From contig NZ_LSGP01000013.1 in NCBI RefSeq assembly GCF_001611555.1, positions 310,001 to 374,000 of the forward strand: a DNA stretch of 64,000 nt. The letters run 5' to 3'. Every line of letters begins with the position of its first letter. Within the stretch, counting starts at the first letter, position 1. Of the stretch, positions 36,393-47,155 are shown piece after piece. The stretch comes from Anaerosporomusa subterranea (GTDB lineage: Bacteria; Bacillota; Negativicutes; Sporomusales; Acetonemataceae). The translations under genes and the position numbers were made by a program. The notes below the pieces were generated by a model, which saw only the letters and a list, made by a program, of their open reading frames with translations, ran no database searches and was not told the origin of the DNA.

Positions 36393-37241
36393 TCAATCAG
36401 TCGCTACAGAGTTTTCAATGGAAATATCGCCAACAAAAGATTCGACAGCAGGACCAGTCATTAACACGTGACCAGTGGCTTCTTCCCATTCAATTTGGAG
36501 ATCACCGCCTTCAAGGTGAACGACGGCCTTACGATCAGTTTTGTTAGTCAAAACTCCTGCAACTAAAGAAGCGCTGGCGCCGGTTCCACAGGCCAAAGTC
36601 ACTCCGGCGCCCCTTTCCCAAACCTTCATGATCATCTCAGATCGGTTAATAACCTGAATGAATTCTACATTTGTTTTTTCTGGGAATAGCGGATGAATTT
36701 CAATCTTCTTGCCGATATTCTGCCAGTCGAGTCCCTGGAATGAATCCACAAAAATAACGCAATGCGGAACGCCGGTTGACACGCAGGTCGCATTATAGGT
36801 TATATCGTTAATTGTAATGGGAACATTGATTGCCGTGGAGGCAGAATCGCCGCTGACAGGAATCTCACTTCGTTTAAGCTTAGGTTCACCAAGATTTACT
36901 TTAACTTCAGAGCCATCACCAACTAGGCGAGCATGGATTATACCGGCGAGAGTTTCAATTGTTAGTTCATTCTTCTTTGTCAAACCATTGGTGTGGACAT
37001 AGCGGCTAAAGCAGCGGGTTGCGTTGCCGCACATTTGCGCTTCACTGCCGTCAGAGTTAAAAATTTGCATTCTAAAATCAGCTTGCGTCGACGGTAGCAC
37101 AAGCACCAGACCGTCTGCGCCAATGCCGAAATGTCTGTCGCAGAGGGTTTCAGCTAGTTGTTGCAAATTGATCGGGGCTTTTTCAAAGCCGTTAACAAAG
37201 ATAAAATCGTTGCCTAGTCCATGCCATTTTGAAAATTTCAT
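36393..37241 (-). CDS. dapF: Diaminopimelate epimerase
   Basis: It converts LL-DAP to meso-DAP for peptidoglycan and lysine. The 282 residues have both catalytic Cys in MCGNATRC and LACGTGAS, and start KFSKWHGLGNDFI. Of two adjacent ATG codons, the second is better spaced (6 nt from GGAGG). meso-DAP supply fits the cell-wall genes nearby. Confidence 0.97.
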   Translation of the reverse strand: MKFSKWHGLGNDFIFVNGFEKAPINLQQLAETLCDRHFGIGADGLVLVLPSTQADFRMQIFNSDGSEAQMCGNATRCFSRYVHTNGLTKKNELTIETLAGIIHARLVGDGSEVKVNLGEPKLKRSEIPVSGDSASTAINVPITINDITYNATCVSTGVPHCVIFVDSFQGLDWQNIGKKIEIHPLFPEKTNVEFIQVINRSEMIMKVWERGAGVTLACGTGASASLVAGVLTNKTDRKAVVHLEGGDLQIEWEEATGHVLMTGPAVESFVGDISIENSVATD

Positions 37242-37284
37242 CATTAGCCTCCATTTTTGCGAAAAGAATGATATAAAAATTTGG

Positions 37285-40038
37285 TTAGCGGATCTTGACG
37301 GCCACAGGCTTAACAGATCCCCGGGCCAGCCGAAGTATATGCTTTAGCAACGACAGAATAAATGTCCAGCCAGCGACTGTGAGAACAATCAACCAATCAA
37401 AAGCTGTCATCGGAACGGTTGCAAAAATATTGCTAAGAAACGGCACATAGATAACAGACAACTGCATAATTGTCGATGCTGCTACTGCCAACAACAAATA
37501 GGGATTTGTCAGCATGCCAAGTTCGAAAATTGTATAGTTCTCAGACCGGCAATCAAAAACATGAAATAATTGGCAGAATACCAAAGTGCAAAACGCCATT
37601 GTTCTTGCTAAAGCCAGGTCGTTGCGCAATAGATAAATGCCAGTAAAGACCAAGATTGTACTGAAGCCGATTTGCGCTCCGCGGCTGGCGATTTTACGGC
37701 TTAGTCCGCGTGAAAAGACGCTTTCTTTTGGATGACGTGGCGGACGGCGCATGCAGTTAGCCTCAGTTGGATCGACGCCAAGCGCTAAAGCGGGGAGGCC
37801 ATCTGTCACAAGATTAACCCATAAGACTTGAACCGGTAATAACGGCAAAGGCAATCCCACTAGTGATGCGACAAACATGGTAAGAACTTCTCCTATATTA
37901 CATGATAACAGATAACGGATAAATTTGCGAATGTTGTCGTAAATTCCTCGCCCTTCCTCTACTGCGGCTACAATGGTTGCGAAATTGTCATCAGCCAGGA
38001 TCATGGAGGATGCCTCTTTGGTAACATCAGTTCCTGAAATCCCCATTGATATGCCAATATCGGCTTCCTTTACAGCTGGCGCATCATTGACACCGTCACC
38101 AGTCATTGCGACAATGTGTCCGTTTTGTTTGAGCGCCTTGACAATGCGAAGTTTATGTGCCGGAGAAACTCGTGCATAAACTGACACCTTGCTAGCAATT
38201 TTGTTGAATTCTTGATCACTCATAGCATCAAGATCGCGACCAGTTAATGCTCTGTTGGCACCCAGCTCGTAAAGCTTTAGTTCATCGGCAATGGCAATGG
38301 CTGTGTTGGGATGATCTCCAGTGATCATAACTGCTTTAATGCCTGCATCTCGGCAAATCTGAATTGCCTGCTTAGCTTCGTCCCGCGGAGGATCGATCAT
38401 ACCAATTAGACCTAAGAATACGAGGTCATGCTCAATAGAACCATCCACTTTTTCTGTAGGAACTAGGCGGCGATATGCCAGTGCCAACACGCGAAGAGCT
38501 TGTGAAGTCATATCATCATGGACTTTTCTGATGCTTTGCAGATTGTCATCTGTTAATTGCAGTTCGCGTCCATCAACCCAATAGGATTTGCATAAATCGA
38601 GAATGGTATCGGGAGCTCCTTTGCTATATACGAATTTGGACATTTCCTGATCTTGATAGACTACAGACATCAGGCGACGCTCTGATTCGAAAGGGAGTTC
38701 GTCAATCCGTCTAAGAGTTTTCTCTAAGTCTTCACGCCAAATCGCAGCCTTAGCGGCGGCAACAACGAGAGCTCCTTCAGTTGGATCGCCTTCAATCGAC
38801 CAGCCAGAATTTTGTTTTTTGCGCCACAGGCCGGTAATCGCTACATTGTTCTGCTTGATGATACTATTGTTGCACAAAGTAGCAGTGATTAGGCATAATT
38901 CTAAATTCTTATCCTTTCGAGGCTCAAATTCCTGCTTGTTTCGCAAAAAATCTCCCGAAATATCATAGCCTGAGCCTGTTATCTCATAGGTTGTTCCCGC
39001 AGTATATAGTTTGCGTACCGTCATGGCGTTTTGCGTTAACGTACCAGTCTTATCAGAGCAGATGACTGTAACACAGCCTAGAGTTTCAACAGCAGGCAGT
39101 CTTCTAATGATAGCGTTCTCTTTGATCATGCGTTGAACGCCTAAAGTTAGGCATACGGTAACGATCGCAGGCAGCCCTTCCGGAATTGCTGCTACAGCTA
39201 AGCTAATACCAGCCATGCACATGAGAAAGATTGGTTCACCTTTGAAAATTCCTATGGCGACGACAACCGCACAGATCACCAAACAGCCCCACACTAGCAA
39301 TTTTCCCAGGTGTTCGAGACGACGTTGCAGTGGCGTATCTTCATCGCCGACATCTTGAATCATGTCTGCAATTCGCCCGACTTCGGAATGTGGTCCTGTG
39401 TCACAAACTACGGACTGACCCCGCCCCCGTGTTATGATAGTTCCCGCGTAGACCATGTTCTTGCGGTCCCCGAGAGCGGTATCTTCCGCAAAATGCCGAT
39501 CACAAATTTTTCGAACCGGCAGGGATTCTCCGGTTAACGCGGCTTCTTCTATCTCCAAGTTATTGACACTAACCAGTCTGGCGTCAGCAGCTAGTTTATC
39601 GCCTGCCTCGTGTACAAGGATGTCTCCTGGGACTAACTCTCTGGCTGGCACGTGCTGGAGCGTAGCATTGCGGATAACGAATGCATTAGGTGCCGTCAGT
39701 TTTTTTAGGGCTTTAATCGAGCGCTCAGCGCGATTTTCTTGGATAAAGCCTAGGATGGCATTGATAAGAACGATGGCCAAAATCGTGATAGCATCAACAT
39801 ATTCACCTAAGAATGCGGAGATAAGAGTTGCACACAGTAATACAAGTACCATGAAATCCTGAAACTGAGCAATCAACTGTTTCCACCATGGCGTTTCTTG
39901 TTTTTCTGCCAATTCATTATAACCATACACATCCAGACGACGGGCGACTTCCGCTGTAGACAGCCCTTCATTGACATCTGTCTTTAAGCTCTCTAATACA
40001 TCACGCAGAGGCATTGCATGCCAGTTTCTTTTTTCCAC
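37285..40038 (-). CDS. Calcium-type P2 cation-transporting ATPase
   Basis: A 917-residue P-type ATPase of the SERCA/PMR1 kind. An N-terminal cation ATPase domain is followed by TM helices, TGES, the ion-site PEGLPAIV helix, the phosphorylation motif CSDKTGTLT, and the hinge [11 protein letters not shown]-terminal TM helices complete it. GTG at 40038 is 8 nt after GAGG. The likely substrate is Ca2+ (possibly Mn2+), which cannot be settled here. Confidence 0.93.
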   Translation of the reverse strand: MEKRNWHAMPLRDVLESLKTDVNEGLSTAEVARRLDVYGYNELAEKQETPWWKQLIAQFQDFMVLVLLCATLISAFLGEYVDAITILAIVLINAILGFIQENRAERSIKALKKLTAPNAFVIRNATLQHVPARELVPGDILVHEAGDKLAADARLVSVNNLEIEEAALTGESLPVRKICDRHFAEDTALGDRKNMVYAGTIITRGRGQSVVCDTGPHSEVGRIADMIQDVGDEDTPLQRRLEHLGKLLVWGCLVICAVVVAIGIFKGEPIFLMCMAGISLAVAAIPEGLPAIVTVCLTLGVQRMIKENAIIRRLPAVETLGCVTVICSDKTGTLTQNAMTVRKLYTAGTTYEITGSGYDISGDFLRNKQEFEPRKDKNLELCLITATLCNNSIIKQNNVAITGLWRKKQNSGWSIEGDPTEGALVVAAAKAAIWREDLEKTLRRIDELPFESERRLMSVVYQDQEMSKFVYSKGAPDTILDLCKSYWVDGRELQLTDDNLQSIRKVHDDMTSQALRVLALAYRRLVPTEKVDGSIEHDLVFLGLIGMIDPPRDEAKQAIQICRDAGIKAVMITGDHPNTAIAIADELKLYELGANRALTGRDLDAMSDQEFNKIASKVSVYARVSPAHKLRIVKALKQNGHIVAMTGDGVNDAPAVKEADIGISMGISGTDVTKEASSMILADDNFATIVAAVEEGRGIYDNIRKFIRYLLSCNIGEVLTMFVASLVGLPLPLLPVQVLWVNLVTDGLPALALGVDPTEANCMRRPPRHPKESVFSRGLSRKIASRGAQIGFSTILVFTGIYLLRNDLALARTMAFCTLVFCQLFHVFDCRSENYTIFELGMLTNPYLLLAVAASTIMQLSVIYVPFLSNIFATVPMTAFDWLIVLTVAGWTFILSLLKHILRLARGSVKPVAVKIR

Positions 40039-40133
40039 TCCCTACACCTCGCAAATCTGTCTGTATCTTCATGGTATTCGTTTTGGCTAGCAAATAGACC
40101 AATCGGTCGTGTGTACGGACGGTTCGCTGTTCC

Positions 40134-40162
40134 TTGAACCAACAGACGGGTAATGGTATACT
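40134..40162 (+). promoter_or_regulatory. rqcH promoter
   Basis: TTGAAC (40134-40139) and TATACT (40157-40162) are 17 bp apart, 38 bp before the rqcH ATG. Confidence 0.75.
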
Positions 40163-40200
40163 GATGCCATCAGACAGTATTTGATTGTGGGGGACTTGGA

Positions 40201-41940
40201 ATGAGTTTGGATGGATTATCGCTCTCTTTATTAGTAGCTGAATTAAATAATACACTGTGCGGCGGACGGATAGAGAAAATTTTTCAGCCAGATGCACACA
40301 GCTTAACCTTATTTATTCGCATTCCTGGAAAAACGGTGCGCCTGGTTCTATCGGCAGATTCTAAACAGCCACGCATGAATATTTCATTAGATAGTGTGGA
40401 AAATCCTAATGTTCCGCCTGCTTTCTGCATGTTATTGCGAAAACATTTAGATGACGGCCGTATTAACTCCATAGTACAGCACAGTCTGGACAGAACGGTC
40501 ATGATTCATGTTGATGTGCGCGAAGAAGGTGGGACGATTGCCGTCAAAACCTTGATTGTTGAATTAATGGGCAAACACAGCAACATTATTTTTGTGCATA
40601 AAGACACCATCATAGATGCTATTCACCGCGTTGGGCCGGCAATGAGCCGTTATCGTCAGGTTCTCCCTGGCAGACAATATAACTTGCCTCCAGGTCAAGA
40701 CAAGATAAATATATTGGATATAGCCCCGGAAACGTTTGTAAATGGGCTTAAAGCTCAAACAGGTCTATTACAGAAAGTGATCATCAACCAAACTATCGGC
40801 TTGGGTCCGGTAACTGTTAAAGAGATTCTTTGGCGAGCCGGAATTGGGTTGGAGAAAATGACAACAGATATTGACAGATCCGGCTGGAGTCAACTACAAA
40901 GCGCGATCGAGTCGATTATAGGACCAATAAAGAAATTAGTGGCAATCCCTCATGTTCGCGTCAACACCGCCAATAAGGTAACTGGCTTTGCCGGTTTCAC
41001 ATTAGAACACCTGACCGATGCTACATACGAATTTACGACCATGAGCCAAGCCGTGGACTTTATTAGCGGTCTGACTCCGCAAGCTCCCCCGGAGAAGGAG
41101 CGACTACAGAAATTTGTGGCTAATGAGTTGAAGCGCTTGCAACGAAAAAAGGAGGTTCTAACTGAAGAGCACGAACTAGCGAATGCTGCAGATGAGCTAA
41201 GACACAAAGCAGATATCCTGATGACTTACCTGTCCACCTTGCAGCAAGGTCAAGCAATAGTGAATTTACCAGATATTTATGCAGAACAGCCGAATACGAT
41301 TATTCAAATTGAACTAGATCAAAGAGAGACGCCGTCGCGCAATGCCCAGATTTATTACAATCGTTATAATAAACAAAAACGCGCGCAACAGAATTTGGCG
41401 GTGCAACTCACACAATTAAATGAGGAAAGCAACTATTTGGAAAGCGTACAATTGATGCTAGAGCACACGCAAACAACGCAAGAAACACGCGAAATTGAGG
41501 AAGAACTCATTGCCGGAGGCTATCTTGCCAAAAGGGGAAAACGAAAGCCAGAGCCGGTTTCTGCCCCGTTGACTATTCTATTAGGCGATGGCTGCGTAAT
41601 CACAGTTGGAAAAAATAATCGTCAAAATGACATCGTAACGTTTAAGATGTCCCGCCCTGATGATCTTTGGTTTCATACAAAGGATATCCCAGGTTCACAC
41701 GTCATCCTGCGATCTGTTGGCTCTCCTGACAATGGCGCATTACAAACTGCGGCTATGGTCGCAGCCTACTTCAGCAAGGCTCGCCAATCTTCTAGCGTGC
41801 CTGTCGATTACACTCTGCGTCGCCATGTAAAGAAACCAAACGGTGCAAAGCCGGGGTTTGTGATATATGACAAGCAAAATACACTGTTTGTTACGCCTGA
41901 AGAAAAAACCGTTAATGAACTGCTTAATAATAAAAAATGA
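40201..41940 (+). CDS. rqcH: Ribosome quality control factor RqcH (NFACT)
   Basis: It binds stalled 50S subunits and adds C-terminal alanine tails. The 579 residues have an NFACT-N domain (1-200), helix-hairpin-helix and coiled coil (about 200-430), and NFACT-R (about 440-560) with DDLWFHTKDIPGSHVILR. The family is often labelled fibronectin-binding protein. It is one of the few plus-strand genes. Confidence 0.95.
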   Translation: MSLDGLSLSLLVAELNNTLCGGRIEKIFQPDAHSLTLFIRIPGKTVRLVLSADSKQPRMNISLDSVENPNVPPAFCMLLRKHLDDGRINSIVQHSLDRTVMIHVDVREEGGTIAVKTLIVELMGKHSNIIFVHKDTIIDAIHRVGPAMSRYRQVLPGRQYNLPPGQDKINILDIAPETFVNGLKAQTGLLQKVIINQTIGLGPVTVKEILWRAGIGLEKMTTDIDRSGWSQLQSAIESIIGPIKKLVAIPHVRVNTANKVTGFAGFTLEHLTDATYEFTTMSQAVDFISGLTPQAPPEKERLQKFVANELKRLQRKKEVLTEEHELANAADELRHKADILMTYLSTLQQGQAIVNLPDIYAEQPNTIIQIELDQRETPSRNAQIYYNRYNKQKRAQQNLAVQLTQLNEESNYLESVQLMLEHTQTTQETREIEEELIAGGYLAKRGKRKPEPVSAPLTILLGDGCVITVGKNNRQNDIVTFKMSRPDDLWFHTKDIPGSHVILRSVGSPDNGALQTAAMVAAYFSKARQSSSVPVDYTLRRHVKKPNGAKPGFVIYDKQNTLFVTPEEKTVNELLNNKK

Positions 41941-41945
41941 ATAAT

Positions 41946-41971
41946 AAAAAAGGACCAAACGGTCCTTTTTT
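41946..41971. terminator. Bidirectional terminator between rqcH and pyrR
   Basis: The stem GGACC / GGTCC is flanked by A6 and T6 and serves the converging rqcH (plus) and pyrR (minus). Confidence 0.88.
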
Positions 41972-41972
41972 A

Positions 41973-43454
<1,482 letters not shown>

Positions 43455-43462
<8 letters not shown>

Positions 43463-43907
43463 GCTGTCCTTCCTTTTGCTGAGACCGAAGAATGGAAAGG
43501 ATGATCATGCCTACACCGCCCACAATAGCCATGTCAGCGATATTAAAAACCGGCCAAATTCGAAAATCAAAGAAGTCAATAACATATCCAGTTTTGACGC
43601 GATCAATTACATTCCCTACTGCTCCGCCCACCTGTAGTCCGATACCGGTGCGCAGCAACAAATGGCCTGGTGGAATCCGCGGATAGAAATAGACTACCGC
43701 CGCCACCAAGAGCAAAGCAACAACGATAAAAAAAGAGGTGCGATGCTCCAACATGCCAAAAGCAGCTCCAGGATTCAGCACATATGTTAAATGAAATACA
43801 TTTTCAATCAAAGGAATACTCATACCAAGCTGCATATGAGATTCAACATAATACTTTGACCATTGATCGAAAGCCACTACGACAGCTGCTAATAGTAATA
43901 TAGGCAC
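43455..43907 (-). CDS. lspA: Signal peptidase II (lipoprotein)
   Basis: An inner-membrane aspartyl peptidase cleaving prolipoprotein signal peptides. The 150 residues have four TM segments, YVLNPGAAFGML, and the two catalytic Asp in GNVIDR and FNIADMAIV. Confidence 0.96.
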
Positions 43908-43935
43908 GATAGTTCTCTCCTATCCATGTAAAACA

Positions 43936-44307
43936 TTATCGCGCCGCAGCAGCGAGTAATAAAAGATGAGCGCAACATGTATTTGTGGCGACGGGAACAT
44001 TATGAACGTCGCAAACTCGCAGCAGAGCAGTAATATCAGGTTCATGGGGTTGAGCTGTCAATGGATCACGCAGGAAAATGACCAAGTCGACTTCGTGATT
44101 TGCAATTTGTGCCCCAATTTGAAGGTCCCCGCCTAGTGGACCCGATAGGTAGGCAGTTACCTCTAAATTTGTATTTTCACGAATAATACGGCCGGTAGTG
44201 GCGGTTGCAATTAAGTTCTTATCTTCCAGCATCTCTTTGTGCTCTTTGACAAAACTAAGCATTTCTTCTTTTTTGCGATCATGAGCGATTAATGCAATTG
44301 TGAGCAA
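43936..44307 (-). CDS. mgsA: Methylglyoxal synthase
   Basis: It turns dihydroxyacetone phosphate into methylglyoxal, a bypass of lower glycolysis. The 123 residues show [22 protein letters not shown] and FLRDPL, including the catalytic Asp. It is independent of the neighbours, 28 nt from lspA. Confidence 0.96.
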   Translation of the reverse strand: MLTIALIAHDRKKEEMLSFVKEHKEMLEDKNLIATATTGRIIRENTNLEVTAYLSGPLGGDLQIGAQIANHEVDLVIFLRDPLTAQPHEPDITALLRVCDVHNVPVATNTCCAHLLLLAAAAR

Positions 44308-44419
44308 ACTTTCACCATCTTTCTCAAACTGAAGCAGTTTCTATCGATTGTGCCATATGTTACTATGATACCTAATTTTGGGCAAACCGTAAAGGATCAT
44401 ATTAGTAGCAAAATGCATA

Positions 44420-44450
44420 TTTAAAGTCCAGCGTGAGGCTGGACTTTAAA
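44420..44450 (-). terminator. Terminator-like hairpin of the ferredoxin gene
   Basis: A perfect 13-bp stem (TTTAAAGTCCAGC and its complement) with a GTGAG loop lies about 28 nt after the ferredoxin stop. A distinct U-run is lacking. Confidence 0.65.
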
Positions 44451-44477
44451 TTGCAACAGTTCAATTGGAAGAAAGCT

Positions 44478-44645
44478 CTACTCGCCAGGGCTGATGGCAC
44501 CTACTGGGCAGACTGCGGCGCAGGAGCCGCAATCAATACAGTTTTCATCGATTATGTATTGGGAATCGCCTTCTGAAATCGCGCCCACTGGGCAAACCGC
44601 GGCGCATGCGCCACATTTAATACACTCACTGCTAATCTTATACAT
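44478..44645 (-). CDS. Ferredoxin, 2[4Fe-4S]
   Basis: A 55-residue clostridial-type ferredoxin: two motifs of C-x2-C-x2-C-x3-CP (CIKCGACAAVCP and CIDCGSCAAVCP), each followed by VGAIS. ATG at 44645 is 9 nt after GGAGG. It carries electrons in anaerobic metabolism; no partner enzyme is adjacent. The two halves are nearly identical, as in ancient duplicated ferredoxins. Confidence 0.93.
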   Translation of the reverse strand: MYKISSECIKCGACAAVCPVGAISEGDSQYIIDENCIDCGSCAAVCPVGAISPGE

Positions 44646-44717
44646 CGATGGTCACCTCCTCTCACTCAATTACGTTATATTATAACATAACAAATCGATA
44701 GCAAGTAGTGATGATAA

Positions 44718-45416
44718 TCACGATGAGTCCTTATTGCAAAATAGATTTTCCAAGGTATCTCTGTAACGATAAGCAGTTAATCCAGCAACCACAAGCAAAA
44801 TAGTGATCATAACTGTAGCAAATAGATTCTTGACTAAGTTTTGGCCTAAAATCGAGTATAAAATAATGGCCGGAGTCTGTCCTATACCTGTCGCAAGCAC
44901 AAATTGACAGAGAGCGATCGTTGTTAGGCCAGCCCCATAACTAACTACTTTAAATGGCACGATCGGGGTGAGCCTCGTGATAAGCACGGCAATGATACCA
45001 TGTTTGAGAAAAAAAGCGTCAAAGCTATCTAACTGCTGTGGTCTGATGATCTTCTCAACAAGAGGACGTCCATACCATCGTGCCAGGCAAAAGTCTAGAG
45101 TGGCGCCTAACAAGGCACCAAGCCAAGAGTATAGTGCGCCCCACTGCCAACCGAATATCCAGGCGATTGTTATCGTAATCGCCAATCCAGGAACAAGCGG
45201 GACCATCGATTGCAGAGCCATAAGCGAGATGCTGGTGATTGGCGCCCACACTCCATATGAAAGAATAAATATTCGTAACCCTTCAAAGTCTCGATACTTT
45301 AGATAGGTGATGCCGCGATTGACAAACTCATTGACACAAGGCAAATTTTGATAAGTCAAAGCAGCGAGGCCGAGAAGCGCCAAACGCCAAAGATATGTTA
45401 CTTTGCCAAATGTCAT
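44718..45416 (-). CDS. TVP38/TMEM64 (VTT) family membrane protein
   Basis: The 232 residues have an N-terminal TM and a VTT (SNARE-associated) domain with five or six TM segments; the family motif is seen in GALLGATLDFCLARWYGRP and RLTPIVPFKVVSYGAGL. Members are thought to act in lipid scrambling or transport (DedA relatives). The substrate is unknown. Confidence 0.88.
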   Translation of the reverse strand: MTFGKVTYLWRLALLGLAALTYQNLPCVNEFVNRGITYLKYRDFEGLRIFILSYGVWAPITSISLMALQSMVPLVPGLAITITIAWIFGWQWGALYSWLGALLGATLDFCLARWYGRPLVEKIIRPQQLDSFDAFFLKHGIIAVLITRLTPIVPFKVVSYGAGLTTIALCQFVLATGIGQTPAIILYSILGQNLVKNLFATVMITILLVVAGLTAYRYRDTLENLFCNKDSS

Positions 45417-45524
45417 AACTCTACTCTCCGCAATCCCATGCTTTCTCTATGATAATTAGTATATGTCAATGTATAGAATTGTACAGTATACTAATTCCTT
45501 CTACATGCAAAAAAATCCTTCTCT

Positions 45525-46211
45525 TTATAAAATTCTGCTCATACGTTTGCGAGAAGACTCACGATTGAGCTGGGCGGATTGGTCACGTGAACCATCCATG
45601 TGTGCAGGTAAGTTATCTACTTGGTCGACAATGCCAACCTGCTCGTTTGGATCCATATTTAAATCAGAGAAGTCACGCGAACCTGGCAAATCTTGCGGTG
45701 AATCAGAGCTTCCATATTGCCAAACGTCTTGCAGACTATCTTCACCGTCGAATCCCACATTTTGTTTTGCGTCCCGGTCAAGAAATGTCCGCCCGAAAGG
45801 TGGTTCCAAGGAATATTCTTCTATTGGACGTACAGCGATATCATGCGAATCTAACTTCTGCTGGCAATCGACACACGTCGCCGCCCAAGGCAGAGCTTTC
45901 AATCTGGCATCGGGAATGACGGTTTTGCATACATCGCATGTCCCATAGCTGCCTTCTTCAATCTTATCCAAAGCATGTTCGATATCGGCTATTAGGATAT
46001 TCTCATTATCACGCAACGCGATATCTTTACTCCGTTCGAACACTTCACTGCCTAAGTCTGCTGGATGGTTGTCATAAGCTGATAATTCGCCAGTGCTATC
46101 GCCTAGCGCCTGACTGATGCCGTTTTCTTCAATTTTCTCAATCATTCCAGTGAGTTTCTGTTTTTCAATCTTTAGACGTTTGGCAGCTTGTTCGAGCCTA
46201 TCAGCGTTCAT
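45525..46211 (-). CDS. TraR/DksA-type zinc finger protein (YteA-like)
   Basis: The 228 residues have an N-terminal coiled-coil (about 1-90), a C4 zinc finger (CDVCKTVIPDARL ... CVDC, about 120-148), and a Pro/Asp-rich tail. This fits the YteA family, often a sporulation-linked or general regulator, and is not proof of ppGpp response. ATG at 46211 follows GGGGAGAG. Confidence 0.88.
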   Translation of the reverse strand: MNADRLEQAAKRLKIEKQKLTGMIEKIEENGISQALGDSTGELSAYDNHPADLGSEVFERSKDIALRDNENILIADIEHALDKIEEGSYGTCDVCKTVIPDARLKALPWAATCVDCQQKLDSHDIAVRPIEEYSLEPPFGRTFLDRDAKQNVGFDGEDSLQDVWQYGSSDSPQDLPGSRDFSDLNMDPNEQVGIVDQVDNLPAHMDGSRDQSAQLNRESSRKRMSRIL

Positions 46212-46224
46212 TCTGACTCTCCCC

Positions 46225-46752
46225 TTACTCAATTATTTTTGCTACTTCCGCAACACGTAATCGTTCTTTAGTTTGCCGCTCCTTTTCATCACTATAACCA
46301 ATCGCCAGCATAGCAACTGCGCGCAGGCGGGGGGGAGCTTCTAAAAGGGTCTGCACTTTCACTTCATCGAACGCACCAATCCAGCACGAACCAATATCCA
46401 AGGCTTCTGCAGCCAATAACATATTTTGCGTTGCGGCGGCCGTATCTTGCAAGCAATACAACTGCGCTCCGCGCTCATGATAGCGTTCATTGGAGCGAGC
46501 TGGATCAGATAAAACTACAATGAGTACAGGTGCCTGTTTAATTTGTTCTTGTTCAAAACTAACTTCGAAAATCTTGTCTTTTAGTTGTTGGTTTTTTACA
46601 ACATAGAAATACCAGGGTTGCAGATTACCGGCACTAGGAGCCCAGCACGCCGCTTCGAGAATACGGGTTAATACGCTTTCCGGAATAGGTTCTGATTTGA
46701 AGTGCCGGATACTTTGACTGTCTTTCATACATTCAAAAACATCTTTCGCCAT
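46225..46752 (-). CDS. Nitroreductase family protein
   Basis: A 175-residue FMN-dependent oxidoreductase of the nitroreductase family (IRHFKSEPIPE, ACWAPSAGNLQPWYFYV, LGIGSCWIG-like region). The true substrate cannot be told. It is 13 nt before the zinc-finger gene. Confidence 0.9.
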   Translation of the reverse strand: MAKDVFECMKDSQSIRHFKSEPIPESVLTRILEAACWAPSAGNLQPWYFYVVKNQQLKDKIFEVSFEQEQIKQAPVLIVVLSDPARSNERYHERGAQLYCLQDTAAATQNMLLAAEALDIGSCWIGAFDEVKVQTLLEAPPRLRAVAMLAIGYSDEKERQTKERLRVAEVAKIIE

Positions 46753-46767
46753 GCTTACAGCTCCTCA

Positions 46768-47067
46768 TTAAAAAGTTCCGCCATTTTTCATTTCAACAAT
46801 ACGTACAATTTCCGCAATAAAATAACCTATGCCGGGAATGTTGAGAACAATTAGTCTGCGCATCAGCTCGATCATTAATGCAAAGACAATTGTAGCGCCA
46901 ACAGCGATGCCTAACCCACGCGCCAAACCAGCGATAAAATTGAGAAATAGTATACGGCGCGGCTTTTGCATGAGCTCCACATATTCGGCAATGCGTAGCT
47001 TTTCTAAATGATTTACCAGTTTTCGCAGATGGGATGTCATCAATCCCACACTATTCACTTTTCGCAT
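46768..47067 (-). CDS. DUF5665-like small membrane protein
   Basis: A 99-residue protein with two TM segments (about residues 42-65 and 68-88) and a basic start. It resembles DUF5665-type proteins (RKPRRILFLNFIAGLARGLG-like motif, here KPRRILFLNFIAGLARGLG). ATG at 47067 is 10 nt after GGAGG; an upstream start would overlap the ileS terminator. The function is unknown. Confidence 0.7.
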   Translation of the reverse strand: MRKVNSVGLMTSHLRKLVNHLEKLRIAEYVELMQKPRRILFLNFIAGLARGLGIAVGATIVFALMIELMRRLIVLNIPGIGYFIAEIVRIVEMKNGGTF

Positions 47068-47108
47068 GCAACCATTCCCTCCGCCGTTTATTATTCCCGA
47101 AATTAAGC

Positions 47109-47142
47109 AAAAAAAACGAGCTGACAAGGTTTTGTCAGCTCG
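47109..47142 (-). terminator. Terminator of ileS
   Basis: A perfect 11-bp stem (CGAGCTGACAA and its complement) with a 4-nt loop is followed by a run of U on the minus strand, just after the ileS stop. Confidence 0.9.
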
Positions 47143-47155
47143 CAGGATCATGATC